DNA from: Adiantum capillus-veneris
Taxonomy: Eukaryota; Streptophyta; Polypodiopsida; Polypodiales; Pteridaceae
Reading direction: 5' to 3'
NCBI GenBank assembly: GCA_014529385.2
Contig: CM043957.1
Span: forward strand, 65,299,003-65,363,002
Length of the DNA stretch: 64,000 nucleotides
The position numbers and the translations under genes are program-made. Positions 1 to 11,464 of the stretch are shown one piece after another. How positions within the stretch are numbered: the stretch's first letter is position 1; the number at the start of each line of letters is the position of its first letter. A model generated the notes under the pieces. The model ran no database searches. It had not been told where the DNA came from and worked only from the letters and a program-made list of their open reading frames with translations.

Positions 1-470
1 CAGGAGGCAAAATATATGGTTCACTGAATTTAAGCTCTTTTTCAGCTACCTGTTCTTTGGTTAGCACAGTTACCCCATTCTGAAGAAAATCAAGAGGGAC
101 AAGTCGATTACAGAGTTTCAATGTGTAAAGGCCTTCAGTATCCTTATATGTTTCAGGATGCAGACAAATCATCATTTCTTTTGCATGTTGTCGACCTGCT
201 GGTGGATGGTTTGCTGGATGAAATAGATTCACTTACAGATTCTTTATACTGAGGTCTTTGCAGGTGTAGTCCGAAGTCTTTGCGAGACTTAGACTTTCTA
301 AGTAGCTTATACTGACCTATGAGCCCTAATCTTTCAATTGACATCTTCATGGGTTGCTGGGCTTCGTTCATTAGAGTTTTGGAAATATCTAATTTCCATT
401 CAGAGGAAAATTCAATTTCCTGCCACTGCACGATCTCTGGTAGAGATCCTTGGGAAGTTGGATCAACCTC
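1..470 (-). pseudogene. Endogenous caulimovirid polyprotein fragment (region after movement protein)
   Basis: Reading on the minus strand, this stretch encodes a charged, serine-rich segment containing the words SEWKLDISKTL and SIERLGLIGQYKLL, then a short part that matches the cysteine-containing segment seen at 1469-1843. It is a second copy of 1669-2137 in the same orientation, differing by scattered substitutions. In the better copy this segment follows the movement protein, so it is probably the linker between movement protein and capsid in the viral polyprotein. The open frame at 153-533 runs past the junction near 475 into unrelated opposite-strand sequence, so its first 25 or so residues are not viral linker. 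It is cut by the window edge and non-functional. Confidence 0.6.
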
Positions 471-477
471 GACTGAA

Positions 478-1352
478 AAGAAATACTCCTGCAAAATAAA
501 GAACCGCAGAAATAGATTTGGAAAGAAATACAAAGTAGCTCACAGGACCAGAAAGATGTCTAAACAAGAAAGAAAGACAGTCCGGGGCTACATCTGCCAG
601 AAAGAAGGGTATATTGCTTCAAAATGCCCTAAGCGTAAAAAAAGGTTTGAAAATGCTTTACTCAAAGAAAAATATGAGTATGAAGTTTTTTACTGTAATA
701 GGTTTTAGAAACATGATATTCCTATCAATGAATACATAGATTATGATTCAGATGACGAAGAAACCTCTGACTCTACGACCTCTGAATCAGTCACTGAAAA
801 AGCTTTAGCCTTCTCTGACGACAACTCTTCTGTAATGTTTAATATGGTCAGGAAACCATATGCATTTCCAAAGAAAGCAAATGTACAATCAGAATCTTTC
901 TCTTCTTCTCAAGATCCTAGTATAGATACAGAAGATTCATAACCCTCTTGGATGAGAAAAAGAAGACCTTCTACATTTAATCTATCCAAGAAAGAATAGA
1001 AATATTATAAACCACTTCCACTGTTTAGCAACATGATAGAACATGCTGAAGCATTGGCTAAAACAAAGGAATGGAGAAGAATGGTCCATCCTGGACTCAG
1101 ACAGAGTTCAGGGACGCCTCTAACTCCTGCTAGTCGTCAACCTGAGTCTACTACATTGAAGACTCCTATTACTTCTCAGAAACTGAGTAAGTCAGCAAAA
1201 CAGAAAAGCAGTATAGATATGGTGCTGAGGAACACCAAGAAAAAGCAATTCAAGCCATGTTCTCAGCATTGGATCAGGTTAACAATCGTATTAAGCAACT
1301 GCACAAACAAGTGCTTAATACTCAATCACAATTAGCTGCTATTGAAGCTTAA
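478..1352 (+). pseudogene. Endogenous caulimovirid capsid C-terminal region, decayed copy 1
   Basis: The plus strand encodes the basic region (KIKNRRNRFGKKYK), a damaged zinc knuckle, an acidic serine/threonine-rich stretch and the start of a helical segment. The same order is better preserved at 7601-8998. In this copy the CCHC knuckle has lost the first cysteine and the histidine (the word reads GYICQKEGYIASKC). In-frame stops lie near 940 and 1000, and the frame shifts again near 1200. In caulimovirids the capsid knuckle binds the pregenomic RNA; this copy cannot. The 3' junction near 1352 passes abruptly into minus-strand viral sequence. Confidence 0.75.
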
Positions 1353-2327
1353 TTCTTATGATCTTCATCATCAACAAATGGCGATTCTGAAGACTGAGGA
1401 AGGTTTGCATTGCGGATCGAAGTAGAGGATTGTACTGCTGAAAACATGCGAGGCATGATAGAGCTACTTCATGTGGTAGTGTAGCTTAGGGTTAATAACT
1501 GAGTCACTTCAGGTTTACTAACCTTACTGGTCGATGGAGTAGCAGAGTGTTTTACTTTCACTAGTGCTTCCATCTTGCTAAGAATATCATATTGTAGTTC
1601 TGCAATTTCTTTTAATGCATTGGTATGCCAATTGGAGGCAGACTCAATTGGTTGTAGACGAGAATTAGCAGGAGGCAAAATATATGGTTCACTGAATTTA
1701 AGCTCTTTTTCAGCTACCTGTTCTTTGGTTAGCACGGTTACCCCATTCTGAAGAAAATCAGAAGTGACAAGTCGATTACAGAGTTTGCACCTGTAAAGGC
1801 CTTCAATATCCTTATATGTTTCAGGATGCAGACAAATCATCATTTCTTTTGCATGTCATTGGCTGCTGGTCGATGATTTGCTGGATGAAACAGATTCACT
1901 TACAGATTCTTTATACTGAGGTCTTTGCAGAAGTAGTCCGAAGTCTTTGCGAGACTCAGACTTTCCAAGCAGCTTATACTGATCTATGAGCCCTAATCTT
2001 TCAATTGACATCTTTATGTGTTGCTGGGCTTCGTTCAGTAGAGTTTTGGAAATATCTAATTTCCATTCAGAGGGGAATTCAACTTCCTGCCCCACTGCAC
2101 GATCTCTGGTAGAGATCCTTGGTGGATCAACCTTCATTACAATATTCTGTCCTTTCTCATTTGATTGACTATTACATAGATATCCAGAATTATAGACTGA
2201 CGGAAGACATGTATTGACAATTCTAACTATGATTCTTTATGCTTTTGTAAATGATCAGATTGGTATTTCAAATCTAGCCCATTGATTTTAATTAACAGAG
2301 ATACTATCTCACTGAAATAACGATCTG
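1353..2327 (-). pseudogene. Caulimovirid polyprotein segment downstream of movement protein
   Basis: The minus strand continues from the movement protein region at 2328-2780. It encodes the word SEWKLDISKTLLNEAQQ, a serine-rich stretch, then a segment with paired cysteines (YRCKLCNRLV) and a helical part rich in K, E and L. A frameshift separates the blocks at 1856-2137 and 1469-1843. I do not recognise a named domain. Position between movement protein and capsid suggests a linker or virion-associated region of a single-polyprotein caulimovirid. The first half is duplicated at 1-470. The far end, toward 1353, is lost at an inversion junction. Confidence 0.55.
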
Positions 2328-2780
2328 TTAGGCTAACAGGAAAGTTAGGGTGTAAATGGGACCATTAGATAGACTACCCTGAATTATGCTAATGGTTTGA
2401 TCTTGGAGGTTTCTATGTCGGGTATCTAAGAGAGCACCGATACAAGATATATTTAATCCTTGTCTAAACAAGGGAACTATACCAATAGCTTTATAACCTA
2501 TATGTACGAACTGATGTCCTTTACTAAGAGCCTTTGCTCGAAACTCATCAAGTTCTTGGAACAGATGTATGACATGATTGTCAGCGTCACTATCTTTTTC
2601 AGTTAATTTTCTATGGGTTTCATGGAACAAAGTATAAGCAGATAGGGTAAATACCTTTTGATGTTCATAGATTTGGTTGGTATTTACTTTTGGTAGACTC
2701 CACTTGCCTGAAGGGTTCTGGTCTTCAACTTCCATGCTGTTAGAGAGGAGCTTCTTGAAGGAAGATACTATCATTGCCAT
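2328..2780 (-). pseudogene. Caulimovirid movement protein (30K-type) N-terminal region
   Basis: This open frame of 150 codons starts at an ATG about 260 nt downstream of the tRNA-Met primer site at 3039-3054, which is where a petuvirus-like polyprotein begins. The middle holds the 30K-superfamily pattern: beta-rich sequence, GYKAIGIVPLFRQG, then the conserved aspartate in the word LLDTRHRN. Movement proteins of this family carry virus through plasmodesmata. The frame ends early because, compared with the second copy at 5885-6280, about 10 bp are missing near 2346, which shifts the frame. Further movement-protein sequence may continue out of frame to about 2300. Family assignment rests on motif and position only. 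Confidence 0.6.
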
Positions 2781-3038
2781 TGTTGAAATTTCTTGTTGCC
2801 TTTAGAGAATGAAATACCTTCTAATGTCAATGGACTCTGGATATGTCGAAACACTACACAGTGGGATATAGAGATACTTATCACGCCTATGGAAAGACTA
2901 TGTCTAAGCGGCATACAGAGCCTAAGCGACGGCGGCAAAAAGAGGCACTTTACTCTTACCAAAGATGTAGAGAGTCCTCACGAGCACTCAGGATTTCTGT
3001 CAGTTTCTCTCACGGTTACACAACAACAATAACAAGTT

Positions 3039-3054
3039 TTGGCTCTGATACCAA
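3039..3054 (-). promoter_or_regulatory. Primer-binding site for plant initiator tRNA-Met (caulimovirid)
   Basis: The minus strand reads TTGGTATCAGAGCCAA, containing the 13-base TGGTATCAGAGCC complement of the 3' end of plant initiator tRNA-Met that caulimovirids use to start minus-strand DNA synthesis. It lies about 170 nt downstream of a TATA box and about 260 nt upstream of the movement protein ATG on the same strand, the order expected in a caulimovirid intergenic region. Confidence 0.85.
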
Positions 3055-3223
3055 TTTAGGCGGAAGCAGAAAACGAAGCAGACAGCATACAGAAGCTTGA
3101 ACACGATGAACAATTAGTGCAGAGATAGTATGAGAGTCACAAAACGAGCAGTATATTGATACTCAAGAAATTACAAAGAGCTCAGTCGTAAAGACCCGAC
3201 TCCTGTGAGAATGCAAGGCTTCG

Positions 3224-3231
3224 CTTATATA
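3224..3231 (-). promoter_or_regulatory. TATA box of caulimovirid pregenomic RNA promoter
   Basis: The minus strand carries CCTATATAAG in the intergenic region between the RNase H stop near 3406 and the primer site at 3054. Its position, upstream of the primer site and downstream of pol, matches the 35S-type promoter of caulimovirids. Upstream, around 3385-3410, the minus strand has repeated TGACA/TGACATCA words resembling as-1-type enhancer motifs; that resemblance is only suggestive. Confidence 0.7.
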
Positions 3232-3405
3232 GGCGATTGAGCACTTGCGTGAAGGATACCAAATCATCTAGTGAGTGCGTCTCAAGGGGTGATTGAGACA
3301 TAAAGGAGTGAGTGCGTGAAAAAGTAGAAATACATTATTTGTTTTCTATTCTCAGTGCTTATGTCATATTTTATTCCTCTATGTGGTGTCATTACTGATG
3401 TCATG

Positions 3406-4835
3406 TCATGTTTTTTCATCTCCTTTGACTCTTGACAAAAGGTCGCGAATGTTATTTTTTATACTTGGGACATATTCGTAAGTGATGTCAAAATGACTCA
3501 GCTTATAATCCCAACGATAGATTTTGGCATTGCCTACTTTTCTTGCATTTTTCTCTTTAAGAAATTTATCGAAGTGCTTTAAATCACTTCTTAGGATGAA
3601 AACATGTCCCGACTAGAAATAGCCAAAAAGCTAATACAGTATTGACACCAGCAAGTAGTTCCTTCTGAATAGAGTGATACCGTGTTTCTGCTGTATCACT
3701 AAATCTGCCTGATGCCCATCGACAAATAATAGGATCGTTATTTTCAATTTCACAAAGTATCTCTCTCCAAGCTTCTTCGGAAGCATCTGAATAAACAAGC
3801 GGGGGTTTATCTGTAGGGATCTTCAGTGGGGACAGTTTTAAACAAATTTACTTGATTGTTTGCAGTGCAAGGGTTAGTCGGTCATGCCAGAAGAAATTCT
3901 TGCATCTGTCCAACTTTTCAAAAATTAATAAATCTTTAGCGAGTTGAGGGTATTGCGGAGAAATCCACTGTAAGCAACCCACAAAAGATTGCAATTCTTT
4001 TCGATTGGACAACTGATCATGATATTGATTAATTTTCTGCAATACATGCTCCTGTATCTTAATTTTGCCTGCAAAAATTTTAACTCCTAAAAAGGCTACT
4101 TTTCTTGGCAGATTTCCATTTTCTTCAAGCTAACTACCAATCCTGTATTCGTTAAGTTTGCAATGAAATCTGTCAAATGCTGGACATGACTTTTAACATC
4201 TTTTGAATATATTAAGATGTCATCAATGTAAAGTAACACAAATTGCCTCCAATCTGAAAAAATGCGTTTGATCCTTTCCTGACATAGAGAAGGGGTGGTC
4301 TTGAGTCCCATTGGAAAGACATTCCACTGGAACATACCTTGGGGAACTACAAAGCTTGTCTTTTTTTTAATCTTCTGGTCGAATCTTGAACTGCCAGAAA
4401 CCACTTTTTAAATCAAACTTAGAAAACACTTGGGAATCCTTGATTCTGCACAACAAATCATCTTTCAGAGGTAAAAGGAATCTTTTGTGTTCCAGTCAAT
4501 CATTGATAGGTTTGTAATTGATTACAAGCCTCTTTTTACCTCTTTTTTGCTCTGAATGATTATTGACGTAAAAGGCTTGGCAGGCATAAGGATTGTTTGA
4601 TGATCCTGCATCATTTGATCTTTTTTTGTTTTGCATAAATGTGAATCTTCTAAAGACATGCCAGGATGAGTGTCTTTCAAACCTTTAGGCTCTGGTTCAC
4701 CTGGTAGTGAAATCCAGTATTCTTCTCGATCCCAAAAAGGCAGTGGATTGTCGTTGGTATGATTGGTTAACTGTTCTTCACAATCCTGTAGCTTTAAACA
4801 CCATTTTTTTTTCTCTTGCTCAAACCACCTAAGGT
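3406..4835 (-). pseudogene. Caulimovirid reverse transcriptase and RNase H, broken
   Basis: Minus-strand blocks follow the protease in the usual order. RT palm sequence at 4404-4096 includes FPMGLKTTPS and the catalytic YIDD box (LLYIDDILIYS). The thumb/connection lies at 4042-3848. RNase H follows with VYSDASEEAW near 3800, and a C-terminal block ends in LLSRVKGDEKT and a TGA at 3406-3408. An RT N-terminal block near 4680 (MSLEDSHLCKT) has an internal deletion. Several frameshifts separate the blocks. The enzyme copies pregenomic RNA into DNA in a functional virus; here it cannot be made in one piece. Confidence 0.8.
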
Positions 4836-4836
4836 A

Positions 4837-5247
4837 CTAGAGATCTTTGGCTGGGTTTGGTAATTTCGGCATAACGCCCCCCACAAGAAAAGTTCCGTGC
4901 TGTTTTGTTGGAATAGTATAGGGAAGAGAGTGCAAAGTAAATGAAATGGCACCCTGTTGTTGAATAGCCCACGGAGTGAGCTCGGAAATTATATCAGCCC
5001 CAATAGAAAAATCAGTATTGGGATGCGGGTGTAAGTACAATGTAACCTGGGCTTTGAGGTTAGCCAAGTCTATTTGACAATGGACAATCTGATTGATTTT
5101 TCCTCGAGAATAATTAGCATAGGAAACTGGGATGCCATGTTGTAACTTTTGTTGGAGATGTGAAGGCACCAGTTCCAAATTTAGGTAAGATAATGCTGAA
5201 CCTGTATCCCAAAGAGCATCTACCCAAAAGGAGGGATAGTTGGGCAA
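4837..5247 (-). pseudogene. Caulimovirid aspartic protease region
   Basis: An open frame of 136 codons on the minus strand contains ALWDTGSALSYLN, the DTG catalytic loop of a retroviral-type aspartic protease, followed by beta-rich sequence (TLYLHPHPNTDFSIGADII) and a hydrophobic-rich end. Viral aspartic proteases release capsid and polymerase from the polyprotein. It lies just downstream of the capsid C-terminal frame at 5254-5817 and upstream of RT, in native order. The block itself looks undamaged, but a stop separates it from the capsid frame and the RT is shifted. A diverged copy lies on the plus strand at 9040-9470. Confidence 0.75.
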
Positions 5248-5253
5248 TTTAAT

Positions 5254-5870
5254 TCAAATCTCTGAAAAATAAGAGACATTTTCTTTCTCATTGAAAGGGA
5301 TTACCTGACAAGTATTTGCTGTTCGCTCTGGCTTCCATTTTGATAGTGGTTCTTTGGCAATATCATTCATAGCTGCTTTATCAATCAGATATTGAAGTTC
5401 TCCATGACATTGATCCACTTTAGCTTCAATAACAACTAATTGTGATTGAGTATTAAGCACTAGTTTTTGCAGTTGCTCAATACGATTGTTAACATGATCC
5501 AACGCTGAGAACATGGCTTGGATTGCTTTTGCTTGGTGTTCCTCAGCACCATATCTATCCTTCTTTTCTATTTCTGACTTACTCGATTTCTGAGAAGTAA
5601 TAGGAGTCTTCAATGTAGTAGACTTAGGTTGACAACTAGCAGGAGTTAGAGGCATCCCTGAACTCTGTCTAAGTCCAAGATGGACCATTCTTCTCCATTC
5701 CTCTATTTTAGCCAATGCTTCAGCATTTTCTATCATGTTGCTAAACAGTGGAAGTGGTTTATAATCTTTCTGTTCTTTCTTGGACAGATTTAATGTAGAA
5801 GGTCTTCTTTTTCTCATCCAAGAGGGTTCTGAATCTTTTGTATCTGTACTAAGAGTTTAAGCAGAAGAGG
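5254..5870 (-). pseudogene. Caulimovirid capsid C-terminal / helical region, copy 2
   Basis: The minus strand holds a long open block starting at MRKRRPSTLNLSKKE. It continues through a basic, proline/threonine-rich part to a heptad-like helical stretch (AMFSALDHVNNRIEQLQK) and ends just before the protease. The upstream acidic and zinc-knuckle parts are absent: near 5880 the sequence jumps directly to movement protein sequence, so an internal deletion removed the N-terminal half of the capsid. The same block occurs on the plus strand at 8500-9000 and, damaged, at 950-1350. Confidence 0.7.
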
Positions 5871-5884
5871 AAGATTCTCATTGT

Positions 5885-6280
5885 ACATCAACAGAGATAC
5901 TATCTCATTGAAATAACGATCTATTAGGCTAACAGGAAAGTTAGGATAACACTCGATGTAAATGGGACCATTAGATAGACTACCCTGAATTATGCTAATG
6001 GTTTGATCTTGGAGGTTTCTATGTCGGGGATCTAAGAGAGCACCGATACAAGATACATTTATTCCTTATCGAAACAAGGAACTATACCAATAGCTATATA
6101 ACCTATATGTACGAACTGATGTTCTTTACTAAGAGCCTTTGCTTGAAACTCATCAAGTTCTTGGAACAGATGTATGACATGGTCAACGTCACTGTCTTTT
6201 ACAGTTAATTTTCCATGGGTTTCATGGAACAAAGTATGAGCATATAGGTTAAATACCTTCTGATGTTTATAGATTTGGTT
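5885..6280 (-). pseudogene. Caulimovirid movement protein fragment, second copy
   Basis: The minus strand matches 2296-2690 almost base for base, covering LFHETH through the region around the conserved aspartate. It keeps about 10 bp (near 5946-5956) that are missing in the other copy, but has its own frameshift and stop in the middle. It lies upstream, in viral sense, of the capsid-protease-RT-RNase H unit, while the other copy lies downstream of the promoter. The unit is therefore terminally redundant. At about 6280 the sequence switches to plus-strand capsid. Confidence 0.75.
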
Positions 6281-6850
6281 GGTATGAGCGTGATGAAATG
6301 CTATGCCAATTACATAACCCTGAAGAGTATCTTTGGCAAGGATTTATGGATGATCACCGTATGACCTATGAAGAACAATTAGTAGATGAGCTAGACTTCA
6401 ATCTAGCTAATGCTTTTCTAGAACGTGATTCTACTTTAGAATCAGAACCAGAAGTAATTGAAGAAGAAGCAGAAGCCAGAAGACTAAACCCTGTTAAAAT
6501 GGAAACAGATGAAGCCAAGGTAGAAGAACTTTCTACCTCTACTTCAGCATCTTCATCACTCAAAGGAGTCTTCAAGATTGGAGATATGACCATAATCGAT
6601 ATAGATGGACTTCAAGAGCAGGTATGGAAAGTATTCGAGTTCATCTATAATTCTGCACACTATGGAGTGTAATACAAGGACTTAACCCAACGCCTAGCTA
6701 TCATAGGAATTTTGCGATATTGGTGGGATGACTTAAATGAAGAAAGCAAAGTGTTCATTTTGCAAGGAGGAATTCTTGAAAACTTTGACAATGTTATTAC
6801 TCTGTTTTTTGCTACAATAGTAATGCAAGTATGGGGTACCCAATCCTAGA
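6281..6850 (+). pseudogene. Caulimovirid capsid N-terminal half
   Basis: The plus strand encodes an acidic N-terminal segment (ESEPEVIEEEAEARR), a serine-rich linker, then the folded capsid start (GDMTIIDIDGLQEQVWKVF) and a block with RYWWDDLNEESK. That block resembles the conserved WW-containing segment of caulimovirid capsids. A TAG/TAA interrupts the frame near 6670. The protein breaks off at about 6850 at a microsatellite-rich insertion and resumes at about 7601. An inverted copy of the acidic and first folded part lies at 9757-10055. Confidence 0.65.
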
Positions 6851-7600
<750 letters not shown>

Positions 7601-8998
7601 GAATCTAACTATTTAATGAATTCTTAGGATCACATCAAAAGATAAAGGACAGGTATAGGGAAGCTTTTTTTCATGGAAAGATGTGTGATCTTACAAAGAT
7701 CAAAGCCTATCAACAACATATGACTCACCTGATGTATCAGTTCCTTGGAGGTTACTTTAAATCAGAGTATAAGCAATATTATGTAAATTCCTTTCGTCCC
7801 TCATTCTGAAATTTGGTCAAAGAACGTATTAAAGCATCTGGTTTACAACTTGACGACCAAATCACATTCGCACAGATAAATTCTTTTATTGACGAAGTCA
7901 CAGATCTTGAATGTGCTCCACTCATCATGAAGAAAGAAATTAAACAGGTCAAGGGATTTAATTCAATCTTCTGCAACAAAGAAACGAAAGTCAAAGACTT
8001 TGGATGTGCTGCGGCTGAAAATAAATGCTCTTGCAAAATAAAGAACCGCAGAAACATATTTGGAAAGAAATACAAAGTAGCTTGCAGGACCAGAAAGCTG
8101 TGTAAACAAGAAAGAAAGACAGTCAGGTGCTACATGTGCCAGAAAGAAGGGCATATTGCTCCAGAATGCCCTAAGCGTAAAAAAAGGTTTGGAAATGCTT
8201 TACTCAAAGAAAAAAATGAGTATGAAATTGTTTACTGTAAACAGGTTTCAAAAACATGATATTCCTATCAATGAATACATAGACTATGATTCAGATGACG
8301 AAGAAACCTCTGACTCTATGACCTCTGAATCAGTCACTGAAGAAGCTTCAGAATTCACTGACGACAACTCTTCTGTGATGTTTAATATGGTTAGGAAACC
8401 ATATGCATTTCCAAAGAAAGCAAAGGTACAATCAGAATCTTCCTCTTCTTCTCAAACTCCTAGTACATATACAGAAGATTCAGAATCCTCTTGGATGAGA
8501 AAAAGAAGACCTTCTACATTAAATCTGTCCAAGAAAGAACAAAAAGATTATAAACCACTTCTACTGTTTAGCAACATGATAGAACATGTTGAAGCATTGG
8601 CTAAAACAGAGGAATGGTCCATCCTGGACTTAGATAGAGTTCAGGGATGCCTCTAACTCCTTCTAGTCGTCAACTTGAGTCTACTACATTGAAGACTCAT
8701 ATTACTTCTCAGAAATCGAGTAAGTTAGCAGCAGAAAAGAAGGATAGATATGGTGCTGAGGAACACCAAGAAAAAGAAATCCAAGCCATGTTCTCAGCGT
8801 TGGATCAGGTTAACAATCGTATTGAGCAACTGCACAAACAAGTGCTTAATACTCAATCACAATTAGCTGCTATTGAAGCTAAAGTGGATCAATGTCATGG
8901 AGAACTTCAATATCTGATTGATAAAGCAGCTATGAATGATATTGTTGAAGAACCAGTATCAGAATGGAAGCCAGAGCAAACATCAAATACCTGTTAGG
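7601..8998 (+). pseudogene. Caulimovirid capsid C-terminal half with intact zinc knuckle
   Basis: After the insertion the capsid resumes with a helical block (MYQFLGGYFKSEYKQYY), a TGA near 7807 where a tryptophan codon (TGG) is plausible, and a second helical block (LVKERIKASGLQLDD). The lysine/arginine-rich nucleic-acid binding region follows, then an intact CX2CX4HX4C knuckle, CYMCQKEGHIAPEC, at about 8131-8172. A frameshift near 8250 leads into the acidic DYDSDDEETSDS stretch, and another near 8640 into the helical segment. Capsid proteins of this family package the pregenomic RNA. This is the best-preserved of the three copies in the window. Confidence 0.8.
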
Positions 8999-9755
8999 TA
9001 ATCCCTTTCAATGGAAAGAAAATATCTCTTATTTTTCAGAGATTTGGATTAAATTGCCCAACTATCCCTCCTTTCGAGTAGATTCTCTTTGGGATACAGG
9101 TTCAACATTATCTCACCTAAATCAGGAACCGGTGCCTTCACATCTTCGACAAAAGTTACAACATGAAACCCCAGTTTCCTATGCTAATAATTCTTGGGGA
9201 CAAATCAATCAGATTGTCCATTGTCAAATAGCCCTGGCTAACCTCAAAGCCCAGGTTACATTGTACTTACACCCGCATCCCAATATTGATTTGCCTATTG
9301 GGACTGATATAATTTCCAAGCTCACTTTGGGGCTATTCAACCAACAGGTGTCATTTCATTTACTTTGCACTCTCTTCCCTATACTATTCTTACAAAACAA
9401 CACAGAACGTTTCTTGTGGGGAGAGTTATGCCGAAATTACCAAACCCAACCAAAGACCTCCAGTACCTTAGCTGGTTTGAGCAAGCTAAAAATAAATGTT
9501 GTTTAAAGCTACAGGAATGTGAACAACAGTTAACCAAGCATACTAGCGACAATCCACTGGCTTTCTGGGATCGAGAAGAATAATGGATTTTACTACCAGA
9601 TAACCAGAGCCTAAAGGTTTTAAAGCCACTCATCCTGACATGTCTTTAGAAGATTCATATTTATGCAAAACAGAAATAGATCAAATGATGCAGGATGGAT
9701 TGATCTCACCATCATTGCAAAATTCCTTGGAATCCTGCTGTCAGCATTGTGATAG
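8999..9755 (+). pseudogene. Caulimovirid protease and RT N-terminus, plus-strand copy
   Basis: Directly after the capsid block the plus strand encodes a protease with SLWDTGSTLSHLN (about 9085-9125) and the LHPHPN block, then frameshifts near 9320. The RT N-terminus follows at about 9620-9755, with MSLEDSYLCKTEIDQMM and, after a further frameshift, the motif PWNPAAV. The copy ends abruptly near 9755, where minus-strand capsid sequence begins. Compared with the minus-strand unit at 3406-5870 it keeps a stretch of RT that the latter has lost. Confidence 0.7.
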
Positions 9756-9756
9756 C

Positions 9757-10055
9757 TTGGCGTTGGGTCAAGTCCTTGTATTGCACTCCATAGTGTGCAG
9801 AATTATAGATGAACTCGAATACTTTCCATACCTGCTCTTGATTAAGTCCATCTATATCGATTATGGTCATATCTCCAATCTTGGAGACTCCTTTGAGTGA
9901 TGAAGATGCTGAAGTAGAGGTAGAAGGTTCTTCTACCTTGGCTTCATCTGTTTTCATTTTAACAGGTTTAGTCTTCTGACTTCTGCTTCTTCTTCAATTA
10001 ATTCTGGTTCTGATTCTGAAGTAGAATGAGGTTCTGGAAAAGCATTAGCTAGATT
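9757..10055 (-). pseudogene. Inverted caulimovirid capsid N-terminal fragment
   Basis: The minus strand repeats the acidic ESEPELIEEEAEVRR, the serine-rich linker and GDMTIIDIDGLNQEQVW of 6400-6700, up to the word TQRQAI. It meets the plus-strand RT fragment tail to tail at about 9755, a clean inversion junction. On the other side, near 10055, the match with 6281-6400 ends and unrelated sequence begins. Confidence 0.7.
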
Positions 10056-10262
10056 GACACCATCACATCTTGTTGCACCTACCCAGATAAGATCCTGCAC
10101 ATCCACTTCTGAGAGCCTCTTGCTCACGAGGCAAAGGGAAACCTGACAAGTGTAACATAGAGCATCCAACCACAGTCCTACAACCTTGATAAGCCTACTT
10201 TCTAATAATGTAGACTCTCCACCACATTATTGAAAGCTTTAAAAGTATATGTATCCTAGAAT

Positions 10263-10491
10263 CATGGCAACACCTAAAAGTGGCATAATAGCACATCCCA
10301 TATGATCGATTATCATACACACGATTGGTTTCCCAATTGGCATGTTCACTATACCTATAATATTGGTTGTGAAGCCAAAAGGAAATGAGGATCAACAATT
10401 GATATGGCTTAGGAGATCAATTGCTTCATTATCTTTAGACAAATTACATGCTAAGCGGCAAAATCAAATCTCAATTGTAAAAAAGGAATAA
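10263..10491 (+). other. Unidentified reading frame fragment
   Basis: The plus strand can be read for about 75 codons from MATPKSG, through a hydrophobic stretch (FPIGMFTIPIILVV), to a basic tail containing LRRSIASLSLDKLHAKR, with one in-frame TGA near 10303. The composition looks protein-like rather than random, but I do not recognise it. It adjoins the viral mosaic, so it could be another viral piece or unrelated DNA. Confidence 0.2.
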
Positions 10492-11464
10492 AGATTAGAA
10501 AATCTTGAACAAATCGAACCAAAATAGATACAAGGGTATTTTGGGAATTTTTGATATTGGAGGGGTGTTTTGGAAATTTCCACAAATTAGAAGGATATTT
10601 TGGTAATAAGAGAGAGAAATATCTACATGACAGTGCCGCCTGCACGTGGAAAGTTTTTTTTTTTCTAAGCTTGGTTGTGATCCAAACTTGGTATCTTGTG
10701 AGATACCAATTAATGAAGACGTTTTGGCCACCTATTTTGGCATAGTTGAAAGGGAATCTCTTTTAAGGAAGAAGTTGTGGGCCTTAATTTGGATGTTAAT
10801 TCTTGGTGAGATTATGATAAGTGTAGAAGTTGTATCTTCACTATGCCTTGCGGAAAAGGTTCAAAACTCAAGCTAGAAGGAATCAATGTCAACTGTTGGT
10901 GAGAGTAAGATAAGTTTCTTGATGGAAAGCGGTTGGAAACGCAAACTTAATGCTCTAAGGTTGCCCAAATTTTCTCTTCAAGGACCTGGAAGTTTGGAAC
11001 ATCTGACGACTAACCACATTATCAAAGAAAAGGCTTTTTTTTTCTTCACTGGCCCCTTGTATAGCATTTGGAAACGCAAGCTGGAAGGTCTCGATTAAGA
11101 CTGCTTTGCTTACTGCTTTAAATTAGGTCAAAATAGGGAGCATTGCATGAAGGCTTGAGTGGAGTGGAAGGGGGGAGCGGGCTCACTTATACAGGTTGTT
11201 TAGGTAGCCTAGTGATTGACAAATTCCTTCATGAGAGCCATTCGCACAATTATGACTACGTCAAAATTCCAAAAGTTATCAACTTATTATCATTCAATGG
11301 AAGTTGAAACACATCCAGCTTTTCGCTTCTCGCTTCTTCCTTACGGGCTTGCTTGCGGTAGCTCATGAACCTTCTCCTTTCACCAACAGAGGCTACCGTA
11401 CGTCTTGGTATAGCAGAAAATACTCGATTCTCAACACCTTTGCTGCTCTCTGCTCTTGCCAGTC
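10492..11464. other. No recognisable gene
   Basis: I see only short frames without familiar motifs, a few mononucleotide runs (for example T runs near 10656 and 11036) and ordinary base composition. Nothing here could be assigned. Confidence 0.5.

Noticed and set aside
2793-3100. Plus-strand ORFs of 79 and 85 codons
   Set aside because: They are antisense to the caulimovirid leader and primer site; no motif.
3406-6280. Functional endogenous virus
   Set aside because: Frameshifts, stops and the missing capsid N-terminal half prevent a complete genome from this copy.
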